Shown here: piece after piece, positions 8,756-19,630 of the stretch | How the letters are laid out: each line of letters starts with the position of its first letter | Position numbering within the stretch: position 1 is the stretch's first letter | From: Lachnospiraceae bacterium | GTDB taxonomy: Bacteria > Bacillota > Clostridia > Lachnospirales > Lachnospiraceae | NCBI GenBank assembly: GCA_017624835.1 | Contig: JAGAMG010000013.1 | Span: 1 to 45,949, forward strand | Length of the DNA stretch: 45,949 bases | Reading direction: 5' to 3' | Made by a program: the position numbers and the translations under genes | Notes under the pieces: generated by a model | Told to the model about the DNA's origin: nothing | What the model saw: only the letters and a program-made list of their open reading frames with translations | Databases searched by the model: none

Positions 8756-10984
8756 TTATCTTTCACAAAGTTCTGCAATTCTCTGCGCAAGTGCTGTATG
8801 TCGGCTGTTTTCATTGACATTGTCAATCATCCCCCGAACAGTATCACTACTGCCCAAAATAGTGACACAATTCTTAGCTCTGGTGATTCCCGTGTACAGA
8901 AGATTTCTGTTAAAAAGCATTCTAGGTCCGCTTAAAAGCGGTAAAATCACCGCCGGATATTCACTCCCCTGAGATTTGTGAATGGTGATGGCATAGGATA
9001 ATTCCAATTCTTCCAATAATGCAAAGGGATAGGTCACTCTCTTATGCTCATCATATTCTACTACCAGATTGGCAGCGTTTTCATTTATTTCCACAATCCT
9101 GCCCATATCTCCATTGAATACCCCCATACCTTTATCAATGGGAATATTGTAACGACTAAGCACCTCCCACTCCAACTGATAGTTATTCTTTACCTGCATT
9201 ACCTTATCCCCTTCCCGGTAAATACTTTCTCCGTTAACATATTCCCTTTTCCGGTCATCCGGCGGATTTAAGTATCTCTGTAAAATCGGATTTAAGGTTT
9301 CGCACCCAAGGCTTCCTTTTCTCATGGGCGTAAGCACCTGTATGTCATAGGGTGTCGCATTCACATAGGGCGGTAACTTTTCCTGAATTAACTGAATCAT
9401 ATGCTTATATATGACATTTGCGTCATTTCTTTCCAAATGAAAGAAATCTCGGGATTTATTACTGAAAGAGATCTGCTCACCTTTATTAATCTTGTGAGCG
9501 TTCACAACAATATCACTTTCCCCTGCCTGACGAAAAATTTTTTGCAAAATCACCATGGGAAATGCTTTACTGTTCATAATATCCCGAAGCACCTGTCCCG
9601 GTCCCACACTGGGTAGCTGATCCACATCTCCCACCAGTATCAAACGTGTTCCCGGAAGAATTGCCCGAAGCAGGGCTTGAAAAAGCTGAATATCCACCAT
9701 GGACATTTCATCGATAATAATCACATCCGCTTCCAGTGGATTTTCTTCATTTCGCTCGAAGCTTACCTTCTTGGCAGTTTCATCGGACAAAGCACTGTTT
9801 AATTCCAGCATCCGATGAATGGTTCTAGCCTCAAATCCGGTAGCTTCCGTCATTCTCTTGGCTGCACGCCCTGTGGGCGCTCCCAAAAAAATATCCAACC
9901 CCTCTGCCTCAAAATATCGTATCATCATATTGATAGTGGTGGTTTTTCCTGTGCCAGGTCCACCGGACAGTACAAACAAACCATTATGAATACTTTGCAG
10001 TACCGCCTCCTGTTGCAAATCATCCAGTTCCATTCCGGCTTCCTTTGCAAGTCTTTCCACTCTCTTCCTGATGACAGTTTCCTGAGAGGGCAAATAATCT
10101 GCTTCATCCATGGGCACATCAAGCTCATGAAGCATTCTGGCACAGTTTAATTCTGCATAATAGTACACCGCCGCAAATACAGCTTCTCCTTTTACAATCA
10201 GCTTTTTGTCCATAACCAGATTGTCAATTTGCGGACGAATATGTGCGGTATCTACATTTAATAATATATGAGCGCGTTCCAAGAGTGTATTCATAGGAAG
10301 ATAACAATGCCCTTCCCCCACAGCTTGTAACAGTGTGTAAAACAAACCACTTCGTATTCGATAATCAGAATCTGTATGTATCCCTATTTTGCCTGCAATT
10401 TCATCAGCAATTTTAAAACCGATTCCGCTGATATCCTCTGCCAGCCGATAGGGGTTTTCTTTCATAATTCCATATAATTCCATACCATAGGTATCATATA
10501 TTTTTACCGCAAGAGTATTGGAAATGCCATATTGTTGCAGGAACACAAGCGCTTCCCGCAAATCCTTCTTCTCCTCCATCTGCACTGCGATTTCTCTGGC
10601 TTTTCGCTCACTGATTCCCTTTACCTCCGCAAGGCGTTCCGGTTCTTCCTCTATAATCCGAAAAGTATCATCCCCAAATTTCTTTACAATCCTTGCCGCA
10701 AGGGCGGCTCCTACTCCTTTTACCGCTCCGGAACCTAAATAGCGTTCCATACTGGCACTGTCCGTAGGTGCCACAGTTTTATAGCTGTTTATTTTAAATT
10801 GGGCACCATATACCGGATGCTCCACATAATCTCCCTGCGCAACAATATTCTCTCCCTCACTCAGTCCCTTGCACATTCCCACGCAGGTGCATTCCTCGCC
10901 ATCAGTCATTAAATTCATTACTGTATAGCCATTTTCACTATTCTGAAAAATAATATGTTCTACATATCCGTTTATTGTTTCCAT
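8756..10984 (-). CDS. recD2: RecD2-type SF1B 5'-3' DNA helicase
   Basis: A 742-residue helicase for DNA repair and replication-fork processing. The N-terminal 70 residues look like an OB-type domain, followed by helix-hairpin-helix repeats (for example GSGAVKGVGAALAARIV near 80-97 and GISNTLAVKIYDTYG). Motor motifs are Walker A GGPGTGKTTT (about 340-349), IIIDEMSMVD (Walker B), LVGDVDQLPSVGPG and, near 665, YAITIHKSQGSEYPAVI. The long N-terminal extension and the lack of nearby recB/recC mark it as RecD2. The start ATG has AAAGGTG upstream, just after the terminator of the flagellar genes. It probably opens the long leftward operon. Confidence 0.95.
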   Translation of the reverse strand: METINGYVEHIIFQNSENGYTVMNLMTDGEECTCVGMCKGLSEGENIVAQGDYVEHPVYGAQFKINSYKTVAPTDSASMERYLGSGAVKGVGAALAARIVKKFGDDTFRIIEEEPERLAEVKGISERKAREIAVQMEEKKDLREALVFLQQYGISNTLAVKIYDTYGMELYGIMKENPYRLAEDISGIGFKIADEIAGKIGIHTDSDYRIRSGLFYTLLQAVGEGHCYLPMNTLLERAHILLNVDTAHIRPQIDNLVMDKKLIVKGEAVFAAVYYYAELNCARMLHELDVPMDEADYLPSQETVIRKRVERLAKEAGMELDDLQQEAVLQSIHNGLFVLSGGPGTGKTTTINMMIRYFEAEGLDIFLGAPTGRAAKRMTEATGFEARTIHRMLELNSALSDETAKKVSFERNEENPLEADVIIIDEMSMVDIQLFQALLRAILPGTRLILVGDVDQLPSVGPGQVLRDIMNSKAFPMVILQKIFRQAGESDIVVNAHKINKGEQISFSNKSRDFFHLERNDANVIYKHMIQLIQEKLPPYVNATPYDIQVLTPMRKGSLGCETLNPILQRYLNPPDDRKREYVNGESIYREGDKVMQVKNNYQLEWEVLSRYNIPIDKGMGVFNGDMGRIVEINENAANLVVEYDEHKRVTYPFALLEELELSYAITIHKSQGSEYPAVILPLLSGPRMLFNRNLLYTGITRAKNCVTILGSSDTVRGMIDNVNENSRHTALAQRIAELCER

Positions 10985-11022
10985 TTTATTTCACACCTTT
11001 TGCTGAATTTTTCCCGAATCAG

Positions 11023-11053
11023 AAAGAGAAAAGCTGCTTTTGAAAAGCAGCTT
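11023..11053 (-). terminator. Intrinsic terminator after the flgJ-like gene
   Basis: GC-containing inverted repeat AAGCTGCTTTT/AAAAGCAGCTT (11031-11041 and 11043-11053) followed on the minus strand by TTTCTCTTTC. It separates the mbl-flagellar transcript from recD2. Confidence 0.75.
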
Positions 11054-11074
11054 GAAATCTAAAATCCTCATTAA

Positions 11075-11422
11075 TTATTCCAGACCATAATTACGCTTCA
11101 TCTGATCATAAAGCATCTGCGCCAATCCCAGACTGTTGTGCTCTGTGGAATCAGCTGCAATTTCCTGAACCATTTCATCCTTGAAATAATCCACCAAATT
11201 AGAGGTTGAATCGGATTCTTCACTCTTGGGAATGGTGTTCATCATTTCCTTGAACATCTGCTCTAAGAAATATGCTTCAAACTGCTTGCAGGCATCCATT
11301 AATTCATCATCGTTTACTTTGGAATAGTCCTTGTTTAATTGACCTTCCAGCTTGGATGTGGATTGGTTGGACGCGGAAGTATATATATCGTTGTAGGTTG
11401 AAGTGATGTTACTGATATCCAT
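11075..11422 (-). CDS. flgJ: FlgJ-type rod-binding domain protein (no muramidase)
   Basis: A 115-residue protein. The middle (about 38-62, DACKQFEAYFLEQMFKEMM) and the rest of the C-terminal half match the rod-binding domain found in the N-terminal part of FlgJ, which caps or scaffolds flagellar rod assembly. The peptidoglycan-hydrolase domain of proteobacterial FlgJ is absent, as is usual for stand-alone Firmicute versions. The start ATG at 11422 is preceded by AGGAGAAATACA. The reading frame stays open upstream to 11575, but that part is encoded by a hairpin-rich repeat and is not credible protein. It follows flgF-flgG on the same strand. Confidence 0.85.
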   Translation of the reverse strand: MDISNITSTYNDIYTSASNQSTSKLEGQLNKDYSKVNDDELMDACKQFEAYFLEQMFKEMMNTIPKSEESDSTSNLVDYFKDEMVQEIAADSTEHNSLGLAQMLYDQMKRNYGLE

Positions 11423-11450
11423 TGTATTTCTCCTGTTGTATGTTAGAAGG

Positions 11451-11698
11451 GGTAGCCTACGCTTCGCTGGGCTGCATTGTTGATTGGACAGCCATTGCTT
11501 CGCTGGGCTGTCAAGCCGAGTATATGATAGGCTATGTAAATAGGGGTGTTGGTTGCCTTCCATTCGACATGCCATTCATAAATCGGCTTCGCCAATTTAT
11601 TTCATGTCGGGCATTCGCCCTATGACCACACATAAATAAGGTTCGCGCGGTGAGCAAGCTCCCCGACTTACCTTATTTATGCGCGGTCGCATGTCTCA
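11451..11698. repeat. Packed hairpin array between flgG and flgJ-like gene
   Basis: About 250 bp with no gene but at least five strong hairpins: agcc/ggct around 11454-11473; GACAGCC/GGCTGTC at 11487-11493/11506-11512; CGACATG/CATGTCG at 11565-11571/11603-11609 enclosing ATAAAT..GGCTTCGCC..ATTTAT (11578-11600); GGGC/GCCC at 11609-11620; and an 11-bp CATAAATAAGG/CCTTATTTATG at 11631-11641/11671-11681. GCTTCGC (GCGAAGC on the minus strand) recurs at 11461-11467, 11497-11503 and 11586-11592. It is probably a composite palindromic repeat inserted within the flagellar operon. Confidence 0.6.
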
Positions 11699-12514
11699 TT
11701 ACCTACGCAAGTTGTTCGCCTGCTGCAGCATTTCATCGGAGGCTGTGATTGCCTTGGAATTGAGTTCGTAGGCACGTTGTGCTACGATCATGTTTACCAT
11801 TTCGTCCACTACCTGTACATTGGAGCCTTCTAAGTAGCCCTGAATCACGCTACTCTTTTCAACATTAGCATTGTTTGCTTCGTTGATTGCCTGTCCACTG
11901 GCTGCGGTCTGCTGATATAAGCTGTCTTCCAGCTTCTCTAAACCGTTGGGATTATTAAACTGATATACACCAATCTGAATACCCATGGGCTGCTGATTAT
12001 TGTTTGCATCGGGATAGCTTAAGGAACCATCCTTGTTTACAGAAATCTGACTTACCACATACTGCTCACCCAATACAATAGGTCTTCCTGCAGTATCAAG
12101 TACCGGTAAGCCTTCAGAGGTTGCCAGCATATTACCGTTTGTAGCCAATGTAAACTTAAAATTACCGTTTCTGGTGTAATATGTATTGCCATCCTCGCCT
12201 CTTACAGCAAAGAAGCCCTTTCCATCAATGGCAAATGCCGTATCACTAGTGGATTCTAACAAGCTTCCCTGTGAAAAGATGGAAGTAATGGACGCATTAC
12301 GCACACCCAAACCAACCTGTGCACTTCCGGGCTTTGCTTCTCCGTTTGCAGAGGTGGTTCTGGTTTGAATATTTTGATATAAAAGACTCTTAAACTCGTT
12401 TACCTGAGTCTTGTAGCCATTGGTGTTTACATTTGCCAGATTATTTGCAATCGTATCTACATTTGTCTGCTGTGCAACCATACCGGTTGCTGCTGTCCAT
12501 AAGCTTCTTACCAT
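11699..12514 (-). CDS. flgG: Flagellar distal rod protein FlgG (FlhP-type)
   Basis: A 271-residue axial protein. It begins MVRSLWTAATGM, has the rod-protein motif NNLANVNTNGYK (about 24-35), and ends with the conserved C-terminal coiled-coil region VQVVDEMVNMIVAQRAYELNSK. It forms the distal rod or an equivalent hook-basal-body part. In Bacillus the mbl-linked copies are called FlhO and FlhP, and this gene occupies the FlhP position. The start has GGAGA at good spacing. It lies 42 bp after flgF. Confidence 0.92.
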   Translation of the reverse strand: MVRSLWTAATGMVAQQTNVDTIANNLANVNTNGYKTQVNEFKSLLYQNIQTRTTSANGEAKPGSAQVGLGVRNASITSIFSQGSLLESTSDTAFAIDGKGFFAVRGEDGNTYYTRNGNFKFTLATNGNMLATSEGLPVLDTAGRPIVLGEQYVVSQISVNKDGSLSYPDANNNQQPMGIQIGVYQFNNPNGLEKLEDSLYQQTAASGQAINEANNANVEKSSVIQGYLEGSNVQVVDEMVNMIVAQRAYELNSKAITASDEMLQQANNLRR

Positions 12515-12556
12515 AGGTTTATCTCCATTTCTCTCTATTTAATCATTCGTACAGTT

Positions 12557-13336
12557 TTATACCTTACCTAACTGAGTAACTGCAATTTCCAAAGTATTAT
12601 CATAGGTCTGAATAATCTTCTGGTTGGACTCATATGCTCTAGTAATGGAAATCAGATTTACCATTTCGGAAACAATCTGCACATTTGCCATTTCCAAACA
12701 GCCGGAGGTTACTTTGGCGTCTGTAGCCACAATCTTTTCTGCACCCTCAAGAGGCTCATAATAAGTCTCTCCATATTTTTTCAGATAGTCATAATTGGTA
12801 AAATCTGCAATCTGAATCTGTGCCACATTCTGACCATTCTGATAAATAACACCATTGTCATCAATCTTGGAATCAATCAAAGTATTCAACCGAATCCTGC
12901 GATTCTGTGTATCCAACACATAATCTCCATCCTGGGTTACCAGATAGCCATCTTTATTTAAGGTAAACTGTCCGGCACGAGTGTATTTTGTACTTGTCTC
13001 ATTAGCCTTATTGGTAAATTCAATGGCAAAAAAGCCTTCCCCTGACAATGCTAAATCATAGGTATTATTGGTAATTCTAAAGGAGCCCTGGGAATAATCG
13101 GTATAATTTTCGCCGATTCTTACTCCCGGATTTCTGGTACCTATCTTTTGGGCATTATCAATACCAATAGAAGAATCCTTCAATTTTACAGTCAGAATAT
13201 CATCAAAGCTCTGGCTGGTTGCCCCTTCCTTCTTAAATCCTACAGTGGAAGCATTGGCAAGGTTATTGGTCATGATATCCATTCTGTTTTGTTCATTTAT
13301 CATTCCTGTATAAGCGGTATATAATCCCTTAACCAT
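12557..13336 (-). CDS. flgF: Flagellar rod protein FlgF (FlhO-type)
   Basis: A 259-residue flagellar basal-body rod protein. It has the N-terminal signature MVKGLYTAYTGMINEQNRMD with NNLANASTVGFKKEG, and the C-terminal VQIVSEMVNLISITRAYESNQK. It is the partner of the next gene and matches FlhO by its position directly after mbl. Its SD is AAAGGAG. Secretion is expected through the flagellar type III system, and no signal peptide is present. Confidence 0.9.
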   Translation of the reverse strand: MVKGLYTAYTGMINEQNRMDIMTNNLANASTVGFKKEGATSQSFDDILTVKLKDSSIGIDNAQKIGTRNPGVRIGENYTDYSQGSFRITNNTYDLALSGEGFFAIEFTNKANETSTKYTRAGQFTLNKDGYLVTQDGDYVLDTQNRRIRLNTLIDSKIDDNGVIYQNGQNVAQIQIADFTNYDYLKKYGETYYEPLEGAEKIVATDAKVTSGCLEMANVQIVSEMVNLISITRAYESNQKIIQTYDNTLEIAVTQLGKV

Positions 13337-13369
13337 GTACTAATCTCCTTTGTACTTTACTTTCTTATG

Positions 13370-14359
13370 TTACTCTCTATAACCGGCTAAAAACTCTACA
13401 TATTTTCCGGTACCAACCGCAACAGCCGTCATGGGATCTTCTGCTGTCATGGTATTGATACCTGTCTTAGCAGAAATCAAATCTTCCAATCCACGAAGCA
13501 GACTTCCGCCACCGGTCAAAACAATACCTCTGTCCGCAATATCTGCCGCCAACTCAGGGGGAGTTTTCTCCAAAACATTGTGAATGGTTTCCACAATCTG
13601 AGCTGTGGTTTCTCTTAATGCCTCCTCTGTTTCCTCAGAAGAAACCTTTACCGTCTTAGGCAAACCTGTTACCAGATTACGCCCTCTGACATCCATGTAA
13701 TCAACCTCTGCACTTCTATATGCAGAACCGATTTTTATCTTTAAATCTTCTGCTGTTCTTTCACCAATCAGAAGATTATGTTTCTTACGCATATAACGTA
13801 CAATTGCCTCGTCAAAATCATCTCCGGCAATCTTAATGGAAGCACTGACAACAGTTCCTCCCAAGGAAATAACCGCAATATCGGAAGTACCACCACCGAT
13901 ATCTACTATCATATTACCGCAGGGTTTGGAAATATCAATTCCGGCTCCGATTGCTGCTGCAATAGGCTCCTCTATAATAGAAACTTCTCTTGCACCTGCC
14001 TGATAGGTTGCATCCTCAACTGCTTTCTTTTCTACTTCAGTAACTCCACTGGGAACACAAACTGCAATACGAGGCTTACGGAAGGTTCTTCTTCCCAATG
14101 CCTTCTGAATAAAGTACTTCATCATTTTCTCGGTAACGGTATAATCAGAAATAACGCCCTGTCTCAAAGGTCTTACTGCAATAATATTACCGGGAGTTCT
14201 ACCTAACATCAAACGGGCATCCTCGCCAATTGCCTTAATTTTATTTGTATCTCTATCAAAAGCCACAACAGAGGGCTCCTTTAATACTACGCCTTTTCCT
14301 CTGATGTAAACCAATATGCTGGCTGTACCTAAATCAATTCCAATATCTGTGCACTGCAT
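13370..14359 (-). CDS. mbl: MreB-family cell-shape actin homologue (Mbl)
   Basis: A 329-residue actin-fold protein that polymerises on the membrane to guide lateral cell-wall synthesis. Visible motifs are phosphate-1 IGIDLGTASILVYIRGKG (about 7-24), phosphate-2 IVDIGGGTSDIAVISLGG, the connect regions, and the adenosine motif GIVLTGGGSLLRGLEDLI. The linkage to flgF and flgG copies the Bacillus mbl-flhO-flhP order, which is why I prefer Mbl over MreB. mreC and mreD are not adjacent, which also suits Mbl. Confidence 0.9.
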   Translation of the reverse strand: MQCTDIGIDLGTASILVYIRGKGVVLKEPSVVAFDRDTNKIKAIGEDARLMLGRTPGNIIAVRPLRQGVISDYTVTEKMMKYFIQKALGRRTFRKPRIAVCVPSGVTEVEKKAVEDATYQAGAREVSIIEEPIAAAIGAGIDISKPCGNMIVDIGGGTSDIAVISLGGTVVSASIKIAGDDFDEAIVRYMRKKHNLLIGERTAEDLKIKIGSAYRSAEVDYMDVRGRNLVTGLPKTVKVSSEETEEALRETTAQIVETIHNVLEKTPPELAADIADRGIVLTGGGSLLRGLEDLISAKTGINTMTAEDPMTAVAVGTGKYVEFLAGYRE

Positions 14360-14430
14360 GAATTATACCCCTTTCTAATGGTATCTATATTATTCTTGAC
14401 GACTTACGCTCTTTTAGTCATACATTAGGT

Positions 14431-14436
14431 ATTATA
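14431..14436 (-). promoter_or_regulatory. Possible -10 element for mbl operon
   Basis: TATAAT on the minus strand, about 70 bp upstream of the mbl start. No good TTGACA-like -35 lies at the right distance, so this is tentative. The rest of the 14360-14524 gap is AT-rich and shows nothing else. Confidence 0.3.
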
Positions 14437-14524
14437 ACTGAAATTCTTCCATTTTCATAGGGGGTTATTCATTTTTTGCAAAATTTATAAAATTTTAAAT
14501 TTTAGACCTTTCTGCCAATGGGGG

Positions 14525-14582
14525 GTAAAAAGGACGCACCAAAACAAATACGGCTCCTTCCGTTTGTATGTTGCGTCCTTGC
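14525..14582 (-). terminator. Intrinsic terminator of uvrA
   Basis: Stem AGGACGCA (14531-14538) with TGCGTCCT (14572-14579), with an inner pairing of the ACAAATACGG and CCGTTTGTAT segments. A T run follows on the minus strand at 14530-14527. Confidence 0.8.
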
Positions 14583-14654
14583 ATTTCCTATAATAAATAA
14601 TTCGTCTAGTTTATTTTCGGATACTGACAGGATTTTGTTTATAGTACTTTTTTC

Positions 14655-17504
14655 CTACTTTTCTAACATCTTTTTTACATACTGACCGGTGTAGGATTTC
14701 TTTGATTTTGCAATATCCTCCGGTGTTCCCTGAGCAATTACGGTACCACCCTTATCTCCTCCTTCGGGTCCAATGTCGATTATATAATCCGCTGTTTTTA
14801 TCACATCCAGATTATGCTCAATTACCACTACTGTGTTTCCGCCGTCCGCCAGCCTATGAAGAATCTCCACCAGCTTGTGTACATCTGCAAAGTGCAATCC
14901 GGTAGTGGGCTCATCCAAAATGTAAATTGTTTTCCCGGTACTGCGTCTGCTTAACTCCGTAGCAAGCTTAATACGCTGTGCCTCTCCACCTGAAAGAGTG
15001 GTGGAGGGCTGTCCCAGCTTCACATAGGAAAGTCCCACATCATATAAGGTTTCAATCTTACGGCGAATAAAAGGTACATTTTCAAAGAATTCCAATGCCT
15101 CTTCCACTGTCATATCCAATACATCAAAAATGCTCTTGCCCTTATACTTTACATCCAGGGTTTCCCTATTATAGCGCTTGCCGCCACAAACCTCGCAGGG
15201 CACATAGACATCCGGCAGAAAATGCATTTCGATTTTTAAAATACCATCCCCACTACATGCCTCGCAGCGTCCACCCTTTACATTAAAGCTAAATCGTCCC
15301 TTGCCGTAGCCCTTTGCCTTGGCATCCGCTGTCGATGCAAAAAGATCACGAATCTGGTCAAAGACTCCGGTATAGGTGGCTGGATTGGAACGGGGTGTGC
15401 GTCCGATAGGGGACTGGTCAATGTCAATCACCTTATCCAATTGCTCCAAACCTAAAATGTCCTTGTGTTTGCCGGGAATGCAACGGGCACGATTTAAATC
15501 CCTTGCCAGATGCTTGTAAAGGATTTCATTTACAAGTGAGCTTTTGCCGGAACCGGACACACCGGTAACACAGGTCATTACGCCCAAGGGAATGTCAACA
15601 TTTATATTTTTTAAATTATTTTCCTTAGCTCCCAATATCTTAAGATATCCGCTAGGAGTCCGACGCTTTGTGGGAACAGGAATTTTTACCTCTCCGCTTA
15701 AATATTTACCGGTAACGGAATCCGGATTTTTCATAATTTCTTCTGCTGTACCGCAGGCCACCACTTCTCCGCCATGGGAACCTGCACCGGGACCGATATC
15801 CACCACATAATCCGCTGCCAGCATGGTATCCTCATCATGCTCTACTACTATTAAGGTATTTCCCAAATCCCTAAGGTTTTTGAGTGTTGCCAGCAGTTTG
15901 TCATTATCCCGTTGGTGCAGACCGATACTTGGCTCATCCAAAATATAGCACACACCCACCAGACCGGAGCCAATCTGGGTCGCCAAGCGGATTCTTTGGG
16001 CTTCTCCACCGGAAAGGGATGCGGTTGCCCGGGAAAGGGATAAATATTCCAATCCTACATCCACCAGAAATCCTACTCTGGCACGAATCTCCTTTAATAC
16101 CTGCTTACCGATAAACTGCTGATGCTCTGTAAGCTGCATTTCCTGTAAAAACTGATTTAACTGACGAATATCCATGGAAGTAACCTCATAGATATTTTTA
16201 TCGCAAACCGTTACTGCCAAGGATTCCCGTTTCAAACGCATTCCCTTACACTCCTTACAAGGGGTAATGCGCATAAAGCTTTCATATTCCTGCTTCATAA
16301 TATCGGAAGCAGTCTCACGGTACTTGCGTTCCACATTGCGGATAAGACCTTCAAAGGCAACAGGGTATACCCCTCTGCCACGCTGCCCCTCATAATGTAC
16401 CTCCACCTCTTTGCCATTGGTGCCATAAATTAAGACATTTTGAATTTTTTCCGGGTATTTCTCAAAGGGAGTGTCCAAATCAAAATCATATTCCTTGCAT
16501 AATGCCTGTAATATGGCATTGGTAAAGCTCTTTTTGTCGGTACAGGACTGCCATCCCATAACCGCGATAGCTCCTTCATTAATACTCAGCTTTTTATCCG
16601 GAATCATTAAATCCACATCAAATTCCATCTTATAGCCCAGACCAAAGCATACCGGACAGGCACCAAAGGGATTATTAAAGGAAAAGCTTCTGGGCTCCAC
16701 CTCACTGATGCTGACTCCACAGTCGGGACAGGAAAAGCTTTGACTGAAATTCACCGGTTCTCCACCAATTACATCCACTATCAGCAAACCATCTGCCAAC
16801 TCCAATACATTTTCAATGGAATCCGTCAGTCTCCGCTCAATTCCTTCCTTTACCACCAGACGGTCTACCACGATTTCAATATTATGTTTAATATTCTTAT
16901 CCAGCTTTATCTCTTCTGTCAGTTCATAAATACTGCCGTCAATACGCACACGAACATAACCGCTTCTCTTAGCACGATCCAGCACCTTTACATGCTCACC
17001 CTTACGTCCACGGACTACGGGCGCAAGAAGCTGAATCCTGGTGCCCTCTTCCATAGCCATTACCTGATCCACCATCTGATCCACGCTCTGACGGGAAATT
17101 TCCCTGCCACAATCCGGGCAATGTGGAATTCCGATTCTGGCATATAGGAGACGGAAATAATCATAAATTTCCGTAACTGTTCCCACTGTAGAACGGGGAT
17201 TGCGGTTCGTAGACTTCTGGTCTATAGAAATGGCCGGGGAAAGACCATCTATTCTTTCCACATTGGGCTTCTCCATCTGTCCCAGGAATTGCCTTGCGTA
17301 AGAGGACAGAGATTCCATATAACGTCTTTGTCCCTCTGCATAAATGGTATCAAAAGCCAGCGAGGACTTTCCAGAACCTGACACACCTGTCAGAACCACC
17401 AATTCGTTTCTGGGAATATCTACATTAATATCCTTTAAATTATTTTCTCTTGCACCACGGATTTTGATATACTCCCGTGGGCGCATTTTCTTTATCTCTT
17501 CCAT
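14655..17504 (-). CDS. uvrA: Excinuclease ABC subunit A
   Basis: DNA damage sensor of nucleotide excision repair; it loads UvrB at lesions. The 949-residue protein has two ABC ATPase modules, each with a Walker A ([14 protein letters not shown] near the N-terminus and [14 protein letters not shown] in the second half) and a signature [26 protein letters not shown]. Zinc-binding cysteine pairs are visible ([17 protein letters not shown] and [18 protein letters not shown]). I chose the ATG at 17504, with GAAAGG upstream. An ATG at 17540 would add 12 residues but has its SD too close. It follows uvrB by 63 bp as one operon. Confidence 0.96.
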   Translation of the reverse strand: MEEIKKMRPREYIKIRGARENNLKDINVDIPRNELVVLTGVSGSGKSSLAFDTIYAEGQRRYMESLSSYARQFLGQMEKPNVERIDGLSPAISIDQKSTNRNPRSTVGTVTEIYDYFRLLYARIGIPHCPDCGREISRQSVDQMVDQVMAMEEGTRIQLLAPVVRGRKGEHVKVLDRAKRSGYVRVRIDGSIYELTEEIKLDKNIKHNIEIVVDRLVVKEGIERRLTDSIENVLELADGLLIVDVIGGEPVNFSQSFSCPDCGVSISEVEPRSFSFNNPFGACPVCFGLGYKMEFDVDLMIPDKKLSINEGAIAVMGWQSCTDKKSFTNAILQALCKEYDFDLDTPFEKYPEKIQNVLIYGTNGKEVEVHYEGQRGRGVYPVAFEGLIRNVERKYRETASDIMKQEYESFMRITPCKECKGMRLKRESLAVTVCDKNIYEVTSMDIRQLNQFLQEMQLTEHQQFIGKQVLKEIRARVGFLVDVGLEYLSLSRATASLSGGEAQRIRLATQIGSGLVGVCYILDEPSIGLHQRDNDKLLATLKNLRDLGNTLIVVEHDEDTMLAADYVVDIGPGAGSHGGEVVACGTAEEIMKNPDSVTGKYLSGEVKIPVPTKRRTPSGYLKILGAKENNLKNINVDIPLGVMTCVTGVSGSGKSSLVNEILYKHLARDLNRARCIPGKHKDILGLEQLDKVIDIDQSPIGRTPRSNPATYTGVFDQIRDLFASTADAKAKGYGKGRFSFNVKGGRCEACSGDGILKIEMHFLPDVYVPCEVCGGKRYNRETLDVKYKGKSIFDVLDMTVEEALEFFENVPFIRRKIETLYDVGLSYVKLGQPSTTLSGGEAQRIKLATELSRRSTGKTIYILDEPTTGLHFADVHKLVEILHRLADGGNTVVVIEHNLDVIKTADYIIDIGPEGGDKGGTVIAQGTPEDIAKSKKSYTGQYVKKMLEK

Positions 17505-17567
17505 TTTTCCATGCCTTTCGTAATATTCCACTTGCGTCATGCTCCCATGACTATAATATTTAATCTT

Positions 17568-19574
17568 TTACTCATCCAACTCATTTAATTTAGTTTTTAA
17601 CTCCAGCATCTTATCACGCAGTTCTGCTGCCGCCTCGAAGTTTAAATCCGCCGCTGCCTTCTGCATCTTCTTTTGAATCTCTGCAATAAGCTTCTCCAAT
17701 TCCTTCCGGTTCATAGACTCCGGATCCTTCTCAAAGCGCAATTCTTCCTTGGCAATGACCTTAGAAATACTAATCAAATCACGGACAGCCTTCTTGATAG
17801 TCTGAGGAGTAATACCATGCTCTTCATTATACTTCATCTGGATTTCACGACGACGGGCTGTTTCCTCCAGTGCAATCCTCATGGAATCCGTAATATTATC
17901 CGCATACATAATTACATGACCTTCTGCATTACGGGCAGCACGACCGATGGTCTGAATCAGAGATGTGGCACTACGCAGGAAGCCTTCCTTATCCGCATCC
18001 AAAATCGCTACCAAGGAAATCTCCGGAATGTCCAAGCCCTCTCGAAGCAAGTTGATACCTACCAGCACATCGAATACATCCAGACGCATATCACGGATAA
18101 TCTCCGCTCGCTCCAGAGTATCAATATCGGAGTGCAGATACTTAACCCGTATCCCCACTTCCTTCATATAATCCGTCAAATCCTCTGCCATTCTCTTGGT
18201 CAACGTGGTAATAAGCACCTTGTTGTGCTTTTCAATTTCTTTGTTTACCTCACCAATCAAATCATCAATCTGTCCTTCCACAGGTCTCACAGATACTTCC
18301 GGGTCAAGCAATCCGGTAGGTCGGATAATCTGCTCCGTCCGAAGCAATTCATGCTCCGCCTCATAATCGGAAGGAGTTGCGGACACAAACATCATTTGAT
18401 CAATATGAGCCTCAAATTCTTCAAAATTCAACGGTCTGTTATCCAATGCTGAAGGCAGTCTGAAGCCATAATCCACCAGCGTGGTCTTTCGGGAACGGTC
18501 TCCTGCATACATACCACGAATCTGAGGAATGGTCATATGGGACTCATCTATAATAATCAGGAAATCATCCCGAAAGAAATCCATTAATGTCATGGGAGGT
18601 GCTCCCTCCGGCATACCATTCAGATGACGGGAATAATTCTCTATACCGGAGCAAAAGCCTGTTTCCCGAAGCATCTCAATATCAAAGTTGGTTCGCTCTG
18701 CAATACGCTGGGCTTCAATGAGCTTATCTTCACCCTTAAAGTATCGCACTCTCTCTTCCATTTCTTTTTCAATATTATCACAGGCTGTTTTGATTTTGTC
18801 CATGGAAACCACATAATGGGAAGCCGGGAAAATAGCCACATGATTTAACACCGCATGAATCTTGCCCGTCAAAGGCTCCACCTCTGCGATACGGTCAATC
18901 TCATCACCAAAAAACTCTATGCGAATGAGATAATCCCCGCCCTGAGCCGGATAAACCTCTACCACATCTCCTCTTACACGGAAGGTTCCGCGCCCCATAT
19001 CCATGTCGTTACGATTATATTGGATTGCCACCAATTCCCTAAGCACCTGTTCTCTGTCCTTTATCATGCCGGGGCGCAGGGAAACAATCATATCCTGGTA
19101 TTCATCCGGGCTACCCAGACCATAAATACAGGAGACACTGGCTACCACAATAACATCCTTCCGTTCCGTCAAGGAAGCGGTGGCAGACAGGCGCAGCTTA
19201 TCTATCTCTTCATTAATGGAAGAATCCTTTGCAATATAAGTGTCCGAAGATGGTACATAGGCCTCCGGTTGGTAATAGTCGTAGTAACTGACAAAATATT
19301 CCACTGCGTTCTCGGGGAAGAATTCCTTGAATTCCCCGTAAAGCTGTCCCGCCAAGGTCTTATTATGGGCAATAATTAATGTAGGTTTATTTAACGCTGC
19401 AATGACATTTGCCATAGTAAAGGTCTTGCCCGAACCCGTAACCCCCAGCAAAGTCTGGAATTGATTGCCCTGCTTAAATCCTTCCACCAATTCTGCAATC
19501 GCCTGAGGCTGGTCGCCGGTGGGTTTATACTCGGAATGTAATTTAAATACTGATTTATTTTCTGAATGCTCCAC
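17568..19574 (-). CDS. uvrB: Excinuclease ABC subunit B
   Basis: The helicase-like damage-verification subunit of UvrABC. The 668-residue protein has Walker [14 protein letters not shown], the beta-hairpin region [17 protein letters not shown], helicase motifs ([36 protein letters not shown]) and a C-terminal UVR motif ([16 protein letters not shown]) for UvrC contact. The start codon is GTG at 19574, set by AAAGGAGG 8 bases upstream. A -10 box and a LexA-box-like sequence lie upstream, so SOS control is likely. Confidence 0.96.
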   Translation of the reverse strand: MEHSENKSVFKLHSEYKPTGDQPQAIAELVEGFKQGNQFQTLLGVTGSGKTFTMANVIAALNKPTLIIAHNKTLAGQLYGEFKEFFPENAVEYFVSYYDYYQPEAYVPSSDTYIAKDSSINEEIDKLRLSATASLTERKDVIVVASVSCIYGLGSPDEYQDMIVSLRPGMIKDREQVLRELVAIQYNRNDMDMGRGTFRVRGDVVEVYPAQGGDYLIRIEFFGDEIDRIAEVEPLTGKIHAVLNHVAIFPASHYVVSMDKIKTACDNIEKEMEERVRYFKGEDKLIEAQRIAERTNFDIEMLRETGFCSGIENYSRHLNGMPEGAPPMTLMDFFRDDFLIIIDESHMTIPQIRGMYAGDRSRKTTLVDYGFRLPSALDNRPLNFEEFEAHIDQMMFVSATPSDYEAEHELLRTEQIIRPTGLLDPEVSVRPVEGQIDDLIGEVNKEIEKHNKVLITTLTKRMAEDLTDYMKEVGIRVKYLHSDIDTLERAEIIRDMRLDVFDVLVGINLLREGLDIPEISLVAILDADKEGFLRSATSLIQTIGRAARNAEGHVIMYADNITDSMRIALEETARRREIQMKYNEEHGITPQTIKKAVRDLISISKVIAKEELRFEKDPESMNRKELEKLIAEIQKKMQKAAADLNFEAAAELRDKMLELKTKLNELDE

Positions 19575-19630
19575 GAAAGGTCCTCCTTTATGAATGCATA
19601 TATTTCTATAGTATCTCTATAACTGAATTG

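Noticed and set aside
11423-11575. N-terminal extension of the flgJ-like protein
   Set aside because: The frame is open by chance through a hairpin repeat; the ATG at 11422 has a proper SD and gives the normal N-terminus.
13778-14206. Plus-strand open frame of 142 codons
   Set aside because: Antisense shadow of mbl with Asn/Cys-rich low-complexity composition.
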